Assembly: GCA_000619965.1 (NCBI GenBank) | Contig: JHVD01000007.1 | Location: forward strand, 62,001 to 126,000 | From: Propionibacteriaceae bacterium P6A17 | GTDB lineage: Bacteria > Actinomycetota > Actinomycetes > Propionibacteriales > Propionibacteriaceae | Direction: 5' to 3' | DNA length: 64,000 bases | Shown here: positions 37,326 to 45,117 of the stretch, one piece after another | Layout of the letters: each line of letters opens with the position of its first letter | Numbering within the stretch: position 1 is the first letter of the stretch | Notes under the pieces: model-generated | The model's input: the letters and a program-made list of their open reading frames with translations, nothing else | Database searches by the model: none | Told to the model about the DNA's origin: nothing | Made by a program: the position numbers and the translations under genes

Positions 37326-37547
37326 GCTCTACGGACCCCTTTCTACGTCGATTCTACCAGACTCCTGCGCGTGTCTTCTTGGACAGTTCTCAGGATTGTG
37401 TGGTTGGGTGGCCCTGCGCAGACTACCCTCGCGCCGGTTCGCCCCGTTGCGCGACGGCGCACCCGCGTTCCGACAACGGGTTGAGGGCGACGGATGCGTC
37501 GAGTTTTGGTTAGTATGTCGCCCGTACCACGTATCGAAGGGTTGGAC

Positions 37548-38030
37548 ATGTCCCCACGCGTTCGCAAGGCTCTCGTCGCCGCCGCCGCAGTTGCCGCACT
37601 CGCGTTCACCGGCTGCACCTCCACCGGCTGGGTGGCCGAGGCGCCGCCAGCTGCCGGCTCCCAGGCCGAGCTCTCCACGCGCGACAAGGCACGCAACGTG
37701 CTCTTCGTCGTCGACGAGGCCGGCAAGGCCCTGCTCGCCGGCTCCGTCTCCACCGTCGACGGAGCCTCGCTGAACGGCATCTCCTACGTCGCCAAGGGCC
37801 CCGATGGCACCGCCGGCCAGCCCGCGACGATCGACTTCACCGCCGACATCAAGCCGCAGAAGGTCGTCCGACTCGATCAGGAGAGCATCTTCGTCGAGGA
37901 CCCGGCGCTCGTCGCCGGCGGCCTCGCCACGGTCTCCTTCCACCTGGACACCGGAGACATCACGCTCGACGTCCCCGTCTACTCCAACGAGCACGAGGAT
38001 TTCCAGGCGGTCTGGGAAGCCAACAACTGA
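37548..38030 (+). CDS. Small lipoprotein
   Basis: A 160-residue exported lipoprotein: MSPRVRKALVAAAAVAALAF leads to the lipobox FTGC. The mature domain is beta-rich with IDFTADIKPQKVV and TVSFHLDTGDITLDVPV. No family recognised. It lies between divergent carD and the convergent regX3 gene, sharing a bidirectional terminator with the latter. Confidence 0.75.
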   Translation: MSPRVRKALVAAAAVAALAFTGCTSTGWVAEAPPAAGSQAELSTRDKARNVLFVVDEAGKALLAGSVSTVDGASLNGISYVAKGPDGTAGQPATIDFTADIKPQKVVRLDQESIFVEDPALVAGGLATVSFHLDTGDITLDVPVYSNEHEDFQAVWEANN

Positions 38031-38043
38031 AGCCACCCGCGTA

Positions 38044-38078
38044 GAAGGCCGCGCCCTGCTCGTCGGGGCGCGGCCTTC
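38044..38078. terminator. Bidirectional terminator
   Basis: Perfect 13-bp stem (GAAGGCCGCGCCC / GGGCGCGGCCTTC) in the 57-base gap between the convergent lipoprotein and regX3 genes; a short A/T context on each side fits use in both directions. Confidence 0.85.
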
Positions 38079-38087
38079 ACGCGTGGG

Positions 38088-38765
38088 TCAGCCCTCGTAC
38101 TTGTAGCCCAGCCCGCGCACCGTGACGAGACGCCGCGGGTTCGACGGGTCGGGCTCGATCTTCGAACGCAGGCGCTTGATGTGCACGTCGAGGGTCTTCG
38201 TGTCGCCGACGTAGTCGCTGCCCCAGATGCGGTCGATGAGCTGACCGCGGGTGAGCACCCTGCCGGGATTGCGCAGCAGCAGCTCCAGCAGGTCGAACTC
38301 GCGCAGCGCGAACCGCACCTCCTCACCGTCGACGTAGACCTGGTGCCGCTCGACGTCGATGCGCACCCCGCCCACCTCGACGACGTCGGGGACGAGCTCC
38401 TGCTCCACTCCGCGGCGCAGCACCGCGCGGATGCGGGCCAGCAGCTCCCGATGGCTGAACGGCTTGGTGACGTAGTCGTCGGCGCCCAGCTCGAGCCCCA
38501 CCACCTTGTCGACCTCGCTGTCGCGGGCCGTGACCATCACGATGGGCACGTTCGACTGGGCGCGCAACTGCTTGCACACCTCCAGCCCGGGGATGCCGGG
38601 CATCATGAGGTCGAGCACGACGAGGTCCGCGCCGCTGCGATCGAATGCGGCGAGCCCCTCGGCGCCGTCGGCAGCGGCCGCAACGTCGAAGCCCTCCTTT
38701 TCCAGCATGAAGGTGAGCGCCTCCCGGTAGGAGTCCTCGTCCTCGATGATCAGAATGCGGGTCAT
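38088..38765 (-). CDS. regX3: Two-component response regulator RegX3
   Basis: A 225-residue OmpR/PhoB-type activator that responds to phosphate limitation. Receiver domain: ILIIEDEDSYR, phospho-acceptor in VLDLMMPG, TKPFSHREL; winged-helix domain: FDLLELLLRNPGRVL, DVHIKRLRSKIE, TVRGLGYKYEG. ATG at 38765 follows GAGAGGATCC. Beside senX3 and phoU, with gpmA beyond, it matches the actinobacterial SenX3/RegX3 locus. A PHO-box-like repeat lies upstream of the pair. Confidence 0.93.
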   Translation of the reverse strand: MTRILIIEDEDSYREALTFMLEKEGFDVAAAADGAEGLAAFDRSGADLVVLDLMMPGIPGLEVCKQLRAQSNVPIVMVTARDSEVDKVVGLELGADDYVTKPFSHRELLARIRAVLRRGVEQELVPDVVEVGGVRIDVERHQVYVDGEEVRFALREFDLLELLLRNPGRVLTRGQLIDRIWGSDYVGDTKTLDVHIKRLRSKIEPDPSNPRRLVTVRGLGYKYEG

Positions 38766-38773
38766 GGATCCTC

Positions 38774-39928
38774 TCAATCGGCGTCCGACGGCGGGAGCGC
38801 CGGGAAACGTAGGGTGAATGTCGAGCCCTGTCCTGGAATGGACCAGACGGAGACGGTGCCGCCGTGGGTGAGCATGATGTGCCGCACGATCGACAGCCCG
38901 AGCCCGGTGCCGCCCATCGAACGGCTCCTACCGTAGTCGACGCGGTAGAAGCGTTCGAAGATGCGCTCTTGGTCCTCCCGCGAGATGCCGATGCCGTTGT
39001 CGGAGACGAGCAGGTCGACGAAGCGCTCGTCGTCCTCCTCCACCTCGGCCAGGCTGATGGCGACGCGGGCACCCTCGTCGGAATAGTTGATGGCGTTCTG
39101 GATGAGGTTGGTGACCGCATCGACGAGTTGCCACCGGTCCCCTCCGACGTGGATGTGCTCCTCGCCCGCGACGAGGATCGTCACGTTGCGGCCCTCGGCC
39201 GACTCGCGGCAGCGCGCCACTGCCTCGTCGATGACCTCCCGCAGCGCCACCGGCTCGTGTTCGATGCCCGGATCCGACGACTGGAGCCGCGACAGATTGA
39301 TGATCTGGGTGACGAGCTCCGACAGGCGGCTGGTCTCCTTCTGGAGCCGCTGCGAGAAGCGCTCGACGGCGACCGGGTCGTCCTTGGCCGCCTCGACGGC
39401 CTCCGCCAACACGCCGATGGCCCCGATGGGTGTCTTCAGCTCGTGCGACACATTCGCGACGAAGTCCCGCCGCACCGCCTCGACTCGCCGGGCCTGCTCC
39501 TCGTCGACCCCGATGACCGCGATCTGCTCGTCGTCGAGCTGGGCGATACGCACGCGCAGCCGCACCCTGGGCGAGCCGGGCAGGGACTCGCGCACGGCCT
39601 CACCGTCGAAGGGTTCTCCCGTGCGGCGCACCTCCCGCACCAGCTCCAGCAGCTCGTTGAAGCCGATCCGGCTGCCGCGCACCACGTGGAGGCGGCTCGC
39701 GGCGTCGTTGTGGGTGAGCAGGTCGTCGTGGGGTCCAACGACGGCGACGGCCACCGGCAGCTCGCGTACCAGTCCGGCGACGAGTGGATGGATCTCCGGG
39801 CCGCGCTCGCGGGCGTCCTGGGCGCGACGGTGCTGCACGCCGCGAGCCAGTGCGAAGCCGAAGCCGACGATCAGCAGGGTGACGGCTGACCCGATGAGCG
39901 CGGCGAGGAACGGCGGCATGGCCTTCAT
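38774..39928 (-). CDS. senX3: Sensor histidine kinase SenX3
   Basis: A 384-residue membrane-linked kinase partner of RegX3. One N-terminal membrane helix (FLAALIGSAVTLLIVGFGFAL), a PAS-like domain (residues ~60-150), the H box FVANVSHELKTPIGAIGVL (near 164), and ATPase N/G boxes LIQNAINYSDEGARVAI, DNGIGIS and GGTGLGLSIVRHIM. ATG at 39928 (MKAMPPFLAA) has GGAGGA upstream. It is coupled to regX3 with overlapping ends. Confidence 0.93.
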   Translation of the reverse strand: MKAMPPFLAALIGSAVTLLIVGFGFALARGVQHRRAQDARERGPEIHPLVAGLVRELPVAVAVVGPHDDLLTHNDAASRLHVVRGSRIGFNELLELVREVRRTGEPFDGEAVRESLPGSPRVRLRVRIAQLDDEQIAVIGVDEEQARRVEAVRRDFVANVSHELKTPIGAIGVLAEAVEAAKDDPVAVERFSQRLQKETSRLSELVTQIINLSRLQSSDPGIEHEPVALREVIDEAVARCRESAEGRNVTILVAGEEHIHVGGDRWQLVDAVTNLIQNAINYSDEGARVAISLAEVEEDDERFVDLLVSDNGIGISREDQERIFERFYRVDYGRSRSMGGTGLGLSIVRHIMLTHGGTVSVWSIPGQGSTFTLRFPALPPSDAD

Positions 39929-39979
39929 CGTAGTCCTCCAGCCCCGAGGTGGCCTGCATGAACCAGCGCCCCACAAGAC

Positions 39980-40012
39980 CTTCACCAAGAATTCACTTGC
40001 CGTTCAACTGGA
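39980..40012 (-). promoter_or_regulatory. PHO-box-like direct repeats (three 11-bp units)
   Basis: Three contiguous 11-base units, CTTCACCAAGA, ATTCACTTGCC and GTTCAACTGGA, share the GTTCACC-type core of actinobacterial PHO boxes bound by PhoP/RegX3. They lie between senX3 (minus) and phoU (plus), 52 bases from the former's start, so RegX3 autoregulation is likely. Confidence 0.65.
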
Positions 40013-40125
40013 CTCGCAGGCACCGACAACTCGCGGATACTAGCGTGGACAGCCGGGTCCGCCACCGGTCCCCAATATGATGGTGCGAACACCGTGCCAC
40101 GCCCGCACCGACCCAAGGAGTTGCC

Positions 40126-40791
40126 ATGCGATCCAGCTACCACCAGGAACTCGACGGCGTGTTCGCCAGCCTCGTGACGATGGCGGAGATCGTCGAGCAC
40201 GCCATCGCGGAGAGCTCGGCCGCCCTGCTCGAAGCCGACCTCAACCGCGCCGAGGCGGTCATCGGCAACGACCGTCGCCTCGACGAGATGCACGAGGAGA
40301 TGGAGTACCGCTGCCTGTCCCTGCTGGCGCTCCAGGCGCCCGTCGCCGGCGAGCTGCGCACCGTCGTGTCCGCCATCCGCCTCGTGTTCGAACTGGCACG
40401 CATGGGCGATCTGGCCGCGCACGTCGCCAAGGTCGCCCGCCTGCGCTACCCCGCGAAGGCCGTTCCCGCGTCGCTCGAAGCCAACTTCCGCCAGATGGCC
40501 GAGGTGTCCGAGCAGATGATCCACGTCGCACGCACCGCGCTCGAGCAGCGCGACGCCGAGAGCGCCCGAGTGCTCGCCGAGACGGACGCCAAGATGGATG
40601 ACCTGCGTCGCGAACACTTCGGCGTCATGCTCGACGAACACTGGGATGGCTCCGTCACCGACGCCATCGACGTCTCCCTGCTCGGCCGCTACTACGAGCG
40701 GTTCGCCGACCACGCAGTCGCCGTCGGGCGTCGCGTCATCTACCTCGTGACCGGCGAGGTGCCCGATGGCGAGGACTGGCCCAACGCCTGA
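40126..40791 (+). CDS. phoU: Phosphate transport system regulator PhoU
   Basis: A 221-residue helical protein that links the Pst phosphate transporter to SenX3 signalling and keeps the phosphate-limitation response off. Two PhoU repeats are visible: SLVTMAEIVEHAIAESSAAL with a metal-site-like EMEYRCLSLLALQAPVAGELR, and the second copy ending LLGRYYERFADHAVAVGRRV with the ExxxD motif. It stands alone from pst genes. Its terminator is a strong hairpin after the stop. Confidence 0.92.
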   Translation: MRSSYHQELDGVFASLVTMAEIVEHAIAESSAALLEADLNRAEAVIGNDRRLDEMHEEMEYRCLSLLALQAPVAGELRTVVSAIRLVFELARMGDLAAHVAKVARLRYPAKAVPASLEANFRQMAEVSEQMIHVARTALEQRDAESARVLAETDAKMDDLRREHFGVMLDEHWDGSVTDAIDVSLLGRYYERFADHAVAVGRRVIYLVTGEVPDGEDWPNA

Positions 40792-40806
40792 CGCACGTTC
40801 ACCGTC

Positions 40807-40844
40807 GAGCCCCGGGCGCCGGATCTGCACGGTGCCCGGGGCTC
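40807..40844 (+). terminator. Terminator after phoU
   Basis: Hairpin with 14-bp arms (GAGCCCCGGGCGCC / GGTGCCCGGGGCTC, one G-T pair) and a 10-base loop, 15 bases past the stop. Confidence 0.8.
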
Positions 40845-40872
40845 GTCGCTTCCGGTTCGGTAGGCTTTGGCC

Positions 40873-41622
40873 ATGACGTACAAGCTGATCCTGCTTCGCC
40901 ACGGCGAGAGCGAATGGAACGCAAAGAACCTGTTCACCGGCTGGGTGGACGTCGACCTCAACGAGAAGGGCCTCGCCGAAGCCGAGCGCGGCGGCAAGCT
41001 GCTCAAGGAGGAGGGCCTCCTCCCCGACGTGCTGCACACCTCGCTGCTGCGCCGGGCCATCAAGACCGCCAACATCGCCCTCGACAACTGCGACCGTCAC
41101 TGGATCCCGGTGCGCCGCTCGTGGAGGCTCAACGAGCGCCACTACGGCAAGCTCCAAGGCCTCAACAAGACGGAGATCCGCGAGCAGTTCGGCGAGGACC
41201 AGTTCATGCAGTGGCGCCGCAGCTACGACGTGCCGCCGCCGCCCATCGACGTCGACAACGAGTACTCGCAGTTCGCCGAGGCGCGCTACGCCGACATCCC
41301 CGAGGCCGAGCGTCCGCTCACCGAGTGCCTGAAGGACGTCGTCGCACGCATGCTCCCCTACTGGGAGTCCGACATCAAGCCCGATCTCGAGGCTGGCCGC
41401 ACGGTACTCGTCGCCGCGCACGGCAACTCGCTGCGCGCGCTGGTCAAGCACCTCGACCAGATCTCCGACGACGACATCGCCGGCCTCAACATCCCCACCG
41501 GCATTCCGTTGTTCTACGAACTCGACGACGACTTCCAGCCCGTCACCAAGGGCGGCCGCTACCTGGATCCCGAGGCCGCCGCTGCCTCCATCCAGGCCGT
41601 CGCCAACCAGGGCAAGAAGTAA
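40873..41622 (+). CDS. gpmA: 2,3-bisphosphoglycerate-dependent phosphoglycerate mutase
   Basis: A 249-residue glycolytic enzyme. The phosphohistidine motif [44 protein letters not shown] and the second catalytic loop [17 protein letters not shown] are intact. ATG at 40873 gives [12 protein letters not shown]; an in-frame TTG two codons upstream is less likely. The gpm-phoU-senX3-regX3 neighbourhood is conserved in actinobacteria. Confidence 0.96.
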   Translation: MTYKLILLRHGESEWNAKNLFTGWVDVDLNEKGLAEAERGGKLLKEEGLLPDVLHTSLLRRAIKTANIALDNCDRHWIPVRRSWRLNERHYGKLQGLNKTEIREQFGEDQFMQWRRSYDVPPPPIDVDNEYSQFAEARYADIPEAERPLTECLKDVVARMLPYWESDIKPDLEAGRTVLVAAHGNSLRALVKHLDQISDDDIAGLNIPTGIPLFYELDDDFQPVTKGGRYLDPEAAAASIQAVANQGKK

Positions 41623-41634
41623 CCGCAGGCCCCT

Positions 41635-41672
41635 CGACGCCCGGCCCCGCCTCGTGTGGGCGCCGGGCGTCG
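41635..41672 (+). terminator. Terminator after gpmA
   Basis: 11-bp stem (CGACGCCCGGC / GCCGGGCGTCG) with a 16-base loop, 12 bases past the gpmA stop. Confidence 0.7.
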
Positions 41673-41686
41673 TGCATGCTTGGCGC

Positions 41687-42031
41687 ATGCCAGAACAACG
41701 AGAGATGCTCGTCGACGACGCCCTCGCCACCGTGCGCAGCGGAGAGTGGACGAGCTACGGCGCGCTCGCAGCGGTGGCCGGGACCGGTGCCCGCATCGTC
41801 GGCAGGTGGATGGCCAGCGGGGACTTTGAGCTCGCCCACCGGGTGCTGACCGCCGCGGGCCGGCCGTCGGCGGGGTTCGGGCCTGCGCAGCGGGTGCTGT
41901 TGGAGGCGGAGGGGGTCGCGTTCGACGAGCTGGGCCGCGCGGAGCCGAGGAGCTTCGTCGGGGCCTCAGAGCTCGCGCGCCGCCTGGCCGAAGGACGTCA
42001 CCTTCCCCCCGACGAGGGCCCGTGCCGCTGA
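41687..42031 (+). CDS. MGMT/alkyltransferase-like (ATL) DNA-binding protein
   Basis: A 114-residue protein with the winged-helix fold of O6-alkylguanine transferases (VRSGEWTSYGALAAVAGTGARIVGRWM; AHRVLTAAGRPSAG). It lacks the PCHR cysteine motif, so it should bind alkylated DNA but not repair it by itself, as ATL proteins hand damage to nucleotide excision repair. ATG at 41687 begins MPEQREMLVDD. The domain is short and the assignment moderate. Confidence 0.65.
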   Translation: MPEQREMLVDDALATVRSGEWTSYGALAAVAGTGARIVGRWMASGDFELAHRVLTAAGRPSAGFGPAQRVLLEAEGVAFDELGRAEPRSFVGASELARRLAEGRHLPPDEGPCR

Positions 42032-42106
42032 CCTCGGCATGGGGCCACCGGGGCGGAATCGTCGGCCGGCCCCGGACGGGCGGAGCCCGACGACTACGCT
42101 TGATAC

Positions 42107-42838
42107 ATGAAGACTGCAGTGGTGACAGGGGCAAGCATCGGCATCGGCGCGGCGACCGCGCGCCACCTCGCACAGGCCGGCTACAAGGTGATCTGCGCCG
42201 CCCGGAGGCCGGAGCGCATCCAGCCGCTGGCCGACGAGATCGGCGGGATCGCCGTCGAATGCGACGTCACGAAGCTGGAGGACGTGGCAAGGCTGGCGGA
42301 GGTCGTCGGCGGCTCGTTGGACGTGCTCGTCAACAACGCAGGTGGGGCACGAGGGCTGGAGCCCGTCGTCGACGCCGACCTCGGCCGCTGGGAGTGGATG
42401 TACCGCGTCAACGTGCTCGGCACCGCCCGAGTCACGCAGGCCCTCTTCCCCGCCCTTGAGGCGGCGAAGGGCATCGTCGTGTTCGTCACCTCGACCGCGG
42501 CCGACGGCGGCTACGAGGGCGGCGCAGGATACTGCGGGGCCAAGGCTGCCGAGCGCTCGATGGTGGAGTCGATGCGACTGGAGTTGTTCGACACCGACGT
42601 GCGCATCACCGAGATCTGCCCGGGCATGGTGGCGACGGAGGAGTTCTCGCTGCGCCGATTCGACGGCGACCAATCGCGCGCCGATCAGGTCTACGCGGGC
42701 ATCGAGGCTCCCCTGAGCGCCGAGGACGTCGCCGAGGTCATCACGTTCATGGCGACGAGGCCCCCGCACGTCAACCTCGACCGCGTCACCGTCCGCCCCC
42801 GAGCCCAGGCCGCGCAGCACAAGGTATTCCGCGCCTGA
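42107..42838 (+). CDS. SDR family oxidoreductase
   Basis: A 243-residue short-chain dehydrogenase. The NAD(P) loop VVTGASIGIGAATARHLA, the NNAG motif (VLVNNAGGARG), catalytic serine in FVTSTAADGG and YxxxK as YCGAKAAERSM are present. Many family members share these; substrate unknown. Terminates against the AI-2E transporter gene with 13 bases between. Confidence 0.9.
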   Translation: MKTAVVTGASIGIGAATARHLAQAGYKVICAARRPERIQPLADEIGGIAVECDVTKLEDVARLAEVVGGSLDVLVNNAGGARGLEPVVDADLGRWEWMYRVNVLGTARVTQALFPALEAAKGIVVFVTSTAADGGYEGGAGYCGAKAAERSMVESMRLELFDTDVRITEICPGMVATEEFSLRRFDGDQSRADQVYAGIEAPLSAEDVAEVITFMATRPPHVNLDRVTVRPRAQAAQHKVFRA

Positions 42839-42851
42839 GCTGGCCGGGCGC

Positions 42852-44306
42852 TCAGTCCTGCGGCTCGTCCGCGGGGTCCTCGTCGGTGCCCTTCCTGCGC
42901 ACCCGCTTCGACACCTTCGACAGGACCCGCGTGATCGCGGCCCGCTTCGGGCGGGGGGCGTCCGTGGTCGTCGCCACCTCGGACGCGGGAGCGACGTCGG
43001 CACTGCTCGAGCCCCGCCGCAGGACCAGGTCGCGGAAGAACGCGGCCGACTGCTCGGAGCGCCCGCCGACGACGTGCCCGTCGTCGGTGGCCCACTCGAT
43101 CTCCGCAGCCGTGCGCTCGCCGGTGCGCAGGTCGATCATGTCGCTCAGGTAGCGGAAGAACACCGCCGCCGACGCGACGATCGGCACGGCCAGGAAGGCG
43201 CCGAGGATGCCATACCAGTTGCCACCCAGCAGTACGGCCAGGATGATGATGACCGGGTGGAGCTGCATGACCCGCGACTGCAGGACCGGCTGCAGCACGT
43301 TGCCCTCCACCTGCTGCACGAGGACGACGAGGCCCAGCGCGAACAGCGCCTGCCACAGGCCGCCGGTGACGAGCGCCACCAGCACCGCGACGAGGCCGGC
43401 GCTCACGGCGCCGACGATCGGGATGAAGCCCGCCATGAAGGTGAGGATGCCGATGGGGAACGCGAGCGGCACGCCGAGCAGCCAGAGGCCCAACGAGATG
43501 AACACGGCGTCGACGAGCGAGACGATGGCCTGCGCCCGGATGTAGCCGGAGAGCGTGTTCCAGATGCGCGCGAACAGCTCGCTGACGTGGAAGCCACCGC
43601 GCCGGCCGACGATCGTGCGCACCCACTCGACGAAGCGATGGCCGTCCTTGAGCATGAAGAAGACGATCACGAGCGTCATCACGACGGTGACGATGCCGCT
43701 GGAGACGCTGCCGCCGACGCTCAGCACGAACGAGACAAGGTCCTCCGAATGCCCTTGCAGCCAGCCGGTGAGCTGCTGCAGGTAGCGGTTCAGCAGCTCG
43801 TCGTGGAGATTCAGCGGCGGCCCTGCGGCCCAGTCCTGGATCTGTCGAATGCCCTTGACGGTCTGGTCGGCGAGGCTCGGCCACTGGCTGACGATGCTCG
43901 GCGCGATGATGCTGACGAGCCCCCCGATGACGACGAAGCCCAGCAGCAGGCTGGCGAAGGCTCCCAGCGAGTAGGGCACGCCCCAACGCTTCAGCACGGC
44001 CGTCACCGGATACAGCACCGAGGTAATCAGCAGCGCCAGCAGCACCGGGATCATCGCCTGCCCGACCTGGCTGAGGCCGTAGCCGAGCACGACGAGCGCC
44101 GCGACGACGATCAGGAAGCGCAGGCACCACCAGGCGAAGGACTTGGCGCCCTCGCCGATGACGTCCGCGCGATCGACCGGGAACCGCGGGTCGGGCGCGG
44201 GAAGGGGCGGCACGTCGCGTTCCTGCCGATGGCGTCCCTGCTCCATGGCCTCCACCAGCTCCTCGATGTGGAGCGGCTGCGTCGCCTCGTCGTCGCCGTG
44301 GTTCAC
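42852..44306 (-). CDS. AI-2E family transporter / PerM-like permease
   Basis: A ~484-residue membrane protein with about eight helices in the AI-2E pattern (WWCLRFLIVVAALVVLGYGL; MIPVLLALLITSVLYPVTAVL; VVLVQQVEGNVLQPVLQS; PVIIILAVLLGGNWYGILGAFLAVPIVASA). The family includes autoinducer exporters and Na+/H+ antiporters. GTG at 44306 has GGAGG just upstream; ATG at 44327 is the alternative. The C-terminus is a basic disordered tail. Confidence 0.85.
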   Translation of the reverse strand: MNHGDDEATQPLHIEELVEAMEQGRHRQERDVPPLPAPDPRFPVDRADVIGEGAKSFAWWCLRFLIVVAALVVLGYGLSQVGQAMIPVLLALLITSVLYPVTAVLKRWGVPYSLGAFASLLLGFVVIGGLVSIIAPSIVSQWPSLADQTVKGIRQIQDWAAGPPLNLHDELLNRYLQQLTGWLQGHSEDLVSFVLSVGGSVSSGIVTVVMTLVIVFFMLKDGHRFVEWVRTIVGRRGGFHVSELFARIWNTLSGYIRAQAIVSLVDAVFISLGLWLLGVPLAFPIGILTFMAGFIPIVGAVSAGLVAVLVALVTGGLWQALFALGLVVLVQQVEGNVLQPVLQSRVMQLHPVIIILAVLLGGNWYGILGAFLAVPIVASAAVFFRYLSDMIDLRTGERTAAEIEWATDDGHVVGGRSEQSAAFFRDLVLRRGSSSADVAPASEVATTTDAPRPKRAAITRVLSKVSKRVRRKGTDEDPADEPQD

Positions 44307-44394
44307 ATTGCCTCCAATCGCCCTCATCGTACAAAGCCCCGCACCCAATGATGCGGTGCCGGCACCGGACGGCGCGCCAGCCGTCGGGAGATGT

Positions 44395-44440
44395 GCCACG
44401 ACGGCGACCCCGCGATTGGCCGCGGAGTCGCCGTCGTGGC
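44395..44440. terminator. Terminator hairpin after the transcarboxylase 1.3S gene
   Basis: Perfect 14-bp outer stem (GCCACGACGGCGAC / GTCGCCGTCGTGGC) with an inner CCGCG/CGCGG stem, 16 bases past the 1.3S stop on the minus strand. Confidence 0.85.
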
Positions 44441-44455
44441 TGGAACGTGTCGAAC

Positions 44456-44821
44456 TCAGTCGGCCATGGCGACCAGGGCCTGGCCGCCCTGGACTGCGTC
44501 GCCGGGCGCGACGAGGATCGCCTCCACCTTGCCCGCCTTGGGGGCGGTGATCTCGGTCTCCATCTTCATGGCCTCGAGCACGAGGACGATGGCGCCTGCC
44601 TCGACCTCCTGCCCTTCCTCCACGAGGATGCGGTTGACCGAGCCGGCCAGCGGGGCGACGATGGCGCTCGCGCTGGTGGCGGGCACCGACGCCTTGCTCG
44701 GGATCGGGTTGGAGCCGCCGTTGACGCCGATGATGACGGGGCCGAGACCCTGACGCTCCTCCTCCTGCACCTCGACGTCGATTTCGTACTCCGTCTTGTT
44801 GACGGTGACCTTCAACTTCAT
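44456..44821 (-). CDS. Transcarboxylase 1.3S biotin carrier subunit
   Basis: A 121-residue biotin carrier that shuttles the carboxyl group between the 12S and 5S subunits of methylmalonyl-CoA carboxytransferase. N-terminal [19 protein letters not shown] matches propionibacterial 1.3S; the biotin site is [11 protein letters not shown] (lysine near residue 89) with GxxxVxxG flanks, and [10 protein letters not shown] closes the domain. Together with the upstream 12S and 5S genes it completes the Wood-Werkman transcarboxylase. Confidence 0.95.
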   Translation of the reverse strand: MKLKVTVNKTEYEIDVEVQEEERQGLGPVIIGVNGGSNPIPSKASVPATSASAIVAPLAGSVNRILVEEGQEVEAGAIVLVLEAMKMETEITAPKAGKVEAILVAPGDAVQGGQALVAMAD

Positions 44822-44840
44822 CTCTGCCTACTCTCGGAAG

Positions 44841-45107
44841 TCATCGGATGTGGGGCACTGCGCGGTTGTGGACTCGGCTCCGAGCCGCGGCCGCCCAGCC
44901 CTCCTGATGGCGGAAGCGGATGGCGCGGACCTTGGCCTTGTGGCCCAGGTATGCCGCCACGGCGGCGCCGATGACGACGAGATCCTCTTCGGGGATCTGC
45001 TTGTCGGCGTTCAGCGCGGCGAGCTGCTCCTCCAGGGTGGCCAGACGCTGCGTGAGCGCCGTGAGCTGTTCTTGGAGCGTCTCTACGGAAACTTCGGACA
45101 TGGCCAT
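44841..45107 (-). CDS. Small conserved transcarboxylase-operon protein
   Basis: An 88-residue protein between the 12S and 1.3S genes. The first ~37 residues form a coiled coil (LQEQLTALTQRLATLEEQL) followed by EEDLVVIGAAVAAYLGHKAKV and a basic end VHNRAVPHIR. A similarly placed gene exists in propionibacterial transcarboxylase loci, but its role (assembly or subunit contact) is unknown to me. ATG at 45107 has GGGAGC upstream; ATG 45101 is an alternative. Confidence 0.72.
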   Translation of the reverse strand: MAMSEVSVETLQEQLTALTQRLATLEEQLAALNADKQIPEEDLVVIGAAVAAYLGHKAKVRAIRFRHQEGWAAAARSRVHNRAVPHIR

Positions 45108-45117
45108 GCGCTCCCGA

